Assembly: GCA_951217055.1 (NCBI GenBank)
Contig: OX578277.1
Coordinates: 103,171,511 to 103,235,510 of the forward strand
Direction of reading: 5' to 3'
DNA from: Gerris lacustris
Lineage: Eukaryota > Arthropoda > Insecta > Hemiptera > Gerridae
Length of the DNA: 64,000 nt
How positions within the stretch are numbered: the first letter of the stretch is position 1; each line of letters begins with the position of its first letter. The notes beneath the pieces were generated by a model that saw nothing but the letters and a program-made list of their open reading frames with translations, was not told where the DNA came from and did not search any database. This document shows, piece by piece, positions 62,030 to 64,000 of this stretch. A program made the position numbers and the translations under genes.

Positions 62030-62150
62030 GGAAGAGGTGTAGTTCAATATCCAAACAACGTCTTCACACAAAAAATAGTAATTAAAACAATAGATCAGTT
62101 TCGGCTGTTCTAAAGCAGCCTCTTCAGATAAACTGTTACAAGTTTACTTG
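62030..62150 (-). repeat. Retroelement end with hammerhead-like core, copy 2
   Basis: Minus strand 62127-62098: CTGAAGA directly followed by GGCTG-loop-CAGCC and GAAAC. Reverse copy of 715-842. Confidence 0.5.
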
Positions 62151-62545
62151 TCCTACCAAAGTCATTCGGTGACCACCAGTTCCACCTCTTTCTAATTTGA
62201 TGTCTCTATTTTATATTCTTAAACTTATACCACTCTCCTACCCCCCCCCCCCCCCCCCTCAACTATTTTTTTATTTAGGGGGAGCAAAAAAATCTGTATG
62301 ACAGCCCTACCCACTAAAAAAGACTGCACCCTATTCCTAGGATTAGTCCAGCACAGAACCGTTCTCATATTACTTCATGCTGGTGTCTTCTATTGTGGCC
62401 AATGTGGCAACATCCTTTTTTCTTCTGTCTTTTTTAGGTTTTCCTAACCTGTCCTAGCTTTCTTGTTAGTTCAATATGGCTGTTCTAATCGTTCCTCAGC
62501 TGTCCTCTTCTGCCGAAGTACTTTCTCTGTGAAGGAGGCCACACA

Positions 62546-63709
62546 TCGCACCCCCGCTTCAGAAGTGACACAACTCAAAAATTTTCAATTTTCGACTTTT
62601 GCCATTTTTAAATCAAACAAGGCGGGGTTTATAACTACAAAAAAAATTACATTTGTCCTACTAATAGTATCCGCTAGATAGCTGAAGTGTCACTTTTAGT
62701 TCAATCAACTTCGCGGCAGTGACCAGCATTAAAAATGACACATCTGGAATTCAAACAGTTGTGACCGAACCATCGAGAGAGTTATATGTATTAAAACGTC
62801 TCTTTTCGAGTTGTGTCGTTTCTTATAATTTTTTATCAAAATAGTTGGATGTTTTATTTAGAGTTAAGTCACTTCTATAGGATGATTTGCGTAAATTAAT
62901 AAAACTTATTTTGAATTGCGTCGCTTATTGGTAAATTGCTATTGTTGAAATTGGAATTCTGCCACTTTTGGACTATAAGGCAAGATCAATTTTGTATTAT
63001 ATTATTTGTTTTTTGTATAAATAAATAAATATTTGTTAGTATTTCCACACATAATAAATATAGATGAGATTAATATTCAATAAAAATTGAATCGTAATGG
63101 TTTTTAGTTATGAGATAATGCTTAGGTTTAGTGTTATAGTTATTTAATGTATTAAAGAGTGACTAGGGTCAGCTAAATAGAATCTCGTAGGTTTCAATGG
63201 TGCCCCTAGAGGAATGACTAAGCCAAACCCTTCCTTATATCTTACACCAGGCTAAGATAAAAAGAATACTCTAATCTAAACAATAATAATAATACCCTAA
63301 AACATGATTTAGAGAGAATGTTATATTTAGCAATAACAAAAACATAATATACTCAGGTAATATTCAGTGGCAGTTCCCTGGGTAATATGTTTTGGTGCCC
63401 TTTATTTATGGCCCTTTATTCTCTTTCATATAAGGATATTAAAAGTGTCACAAGTCAAAAAGTTTGATCTCACAACAATAATTTAAAAGTGACACTTTTT
63501 ATCTCTGGGCTCATTACAACTTAAAATTTAGATGTTTTATTTCATTAACACAATTAGTAAGGTGTAACAAATATTATAAAATTGAAATTGTAGCTTTAAA
63601 ATTGTTAATTTTTGTTTTATTGCCAAATTTAGTTTTGCTACTTTTTAAAGTGGCATTTCTCAAAAAGTAGAAAATTTGAGTTGTGTCACTTCTATAACGG
63701 GGGTGCGAC
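62546..63709. mobile_element. DNA element with about 40-bp terminal inverted repeats
   Basis: Left TCGCACCCCCGCTTCAGAAG and right-end reverse TCGCACCCCCGTTATAGAAG, both continuing GTGACACAACTC. Several internal copies of the GTGACAC/GTGTCAC motif. No transposase; target duplication unclear. Confidence 0.55.
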
Positions 63710-63744
63710 ATGTTCAATTTTCCTTGCTAGCCAGCATCTTTTTT

Positions 63745-63935
63745 ATAAGGGTTTCTGGGGTTTATATCCAACCACACCAGTAAGGCGCTGCCTCTCCTCG
63801 TTCCAGCCAGTACAGGTGAAGAAGGTATGGTAAGCATAATCCTTCTCAACCCTCAGTTGGGCTAACTGCTTTCCTTATTCGGTGAAGGTACACGCGGATC
63901 AGTCCATGTACTGATAAAAACTGTGACAGATAAAA
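63745..63935 (-). pseudogene. Possible non-LTR retrotransposon C-terminal fragment
   Basis: A minus frame reads AQLRVEKDYAYHTFFTCTGW then NEERQRLTGVVG, resembling the H..F.C..W..ER end of R1-type ORF2 proteins. Short and broken. Confidence 0.4.
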
Positions 63936-64000
63936 GTTACCCCCCCCCCCCCTCACTCTTGGATTAGCAACATTCTTGTTATCTATCAACTTAAATTACA

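Overview
This is a eukaryotic, intron-rich, AT-rich and heavily transposon-loaded window. It is almost certainly from an arthropod nuclear genome and most likely an insect; I cannot name the species. Reasons: animal CAD (fused pyrimidine enzyme) exons, a condensin H/barren gene, a secreted GH18 chitinase-family gene, GT-AG introns throughout, and many MITE, SINE, LINE, Penelope, pogo and hAT remnants.

Four host genes can be supported. (1) 1062-4494, minus: the N-terminal five exons of condensin subunit 2 (NCAPH/barren); the rest lies off the left edge. (2) 9519-10196, plus: an intronless TMEM69-like DUF3429 membrane protein. (3) 26237-41565, plus: a complete eight-exon, 531-residue secreted GH18 chitinase-like protein whose catalytic Asp and Glu are replaced, so it is probably a non-enzymatic pseudochitinase. 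(4) 51280-61835, minus: the last five exons of CAD, covering most of the aspartate transcarbamoylase domain with its active-site residues intact; the 5' exons are off the right edge. The genes have no operon-like relation; they are separated and interrupted by repeats.

Most of the rest is repeat DNA. The clearest structure is a nest at 17317-21876: a pogo-like element with TA target duplication contains a non-LTR retrotransposon fragment (16-bp duplication), which contains a hAT element (8-bp duplication), which contains a 62-bp satellite array. A tRNA-related SINE with a CTA-repeat tail is present three times, each with a target duplication. Three Harbinger-like elements have 3-bp TTA/TAA duplications; three pogo-like elements keep only a DNA-binding N-terminus. 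A composite element present five times, at different degrees of completeness, carries an NRF-1-type palindrome, a 23-bp perfect hairpin and a short coding first exon. A roughly 560-bp family with a pol III B-box-like motif and a family with hammerhead-like cores are also dispersed.

I found no single new multi-gene system. The best candidates for novelty are the inactive GH18 gene, the composite promoter/hairpin element, and the deep transposon nest carrying a satellite. Family assignments come from reading motifs by eye, without database searches.
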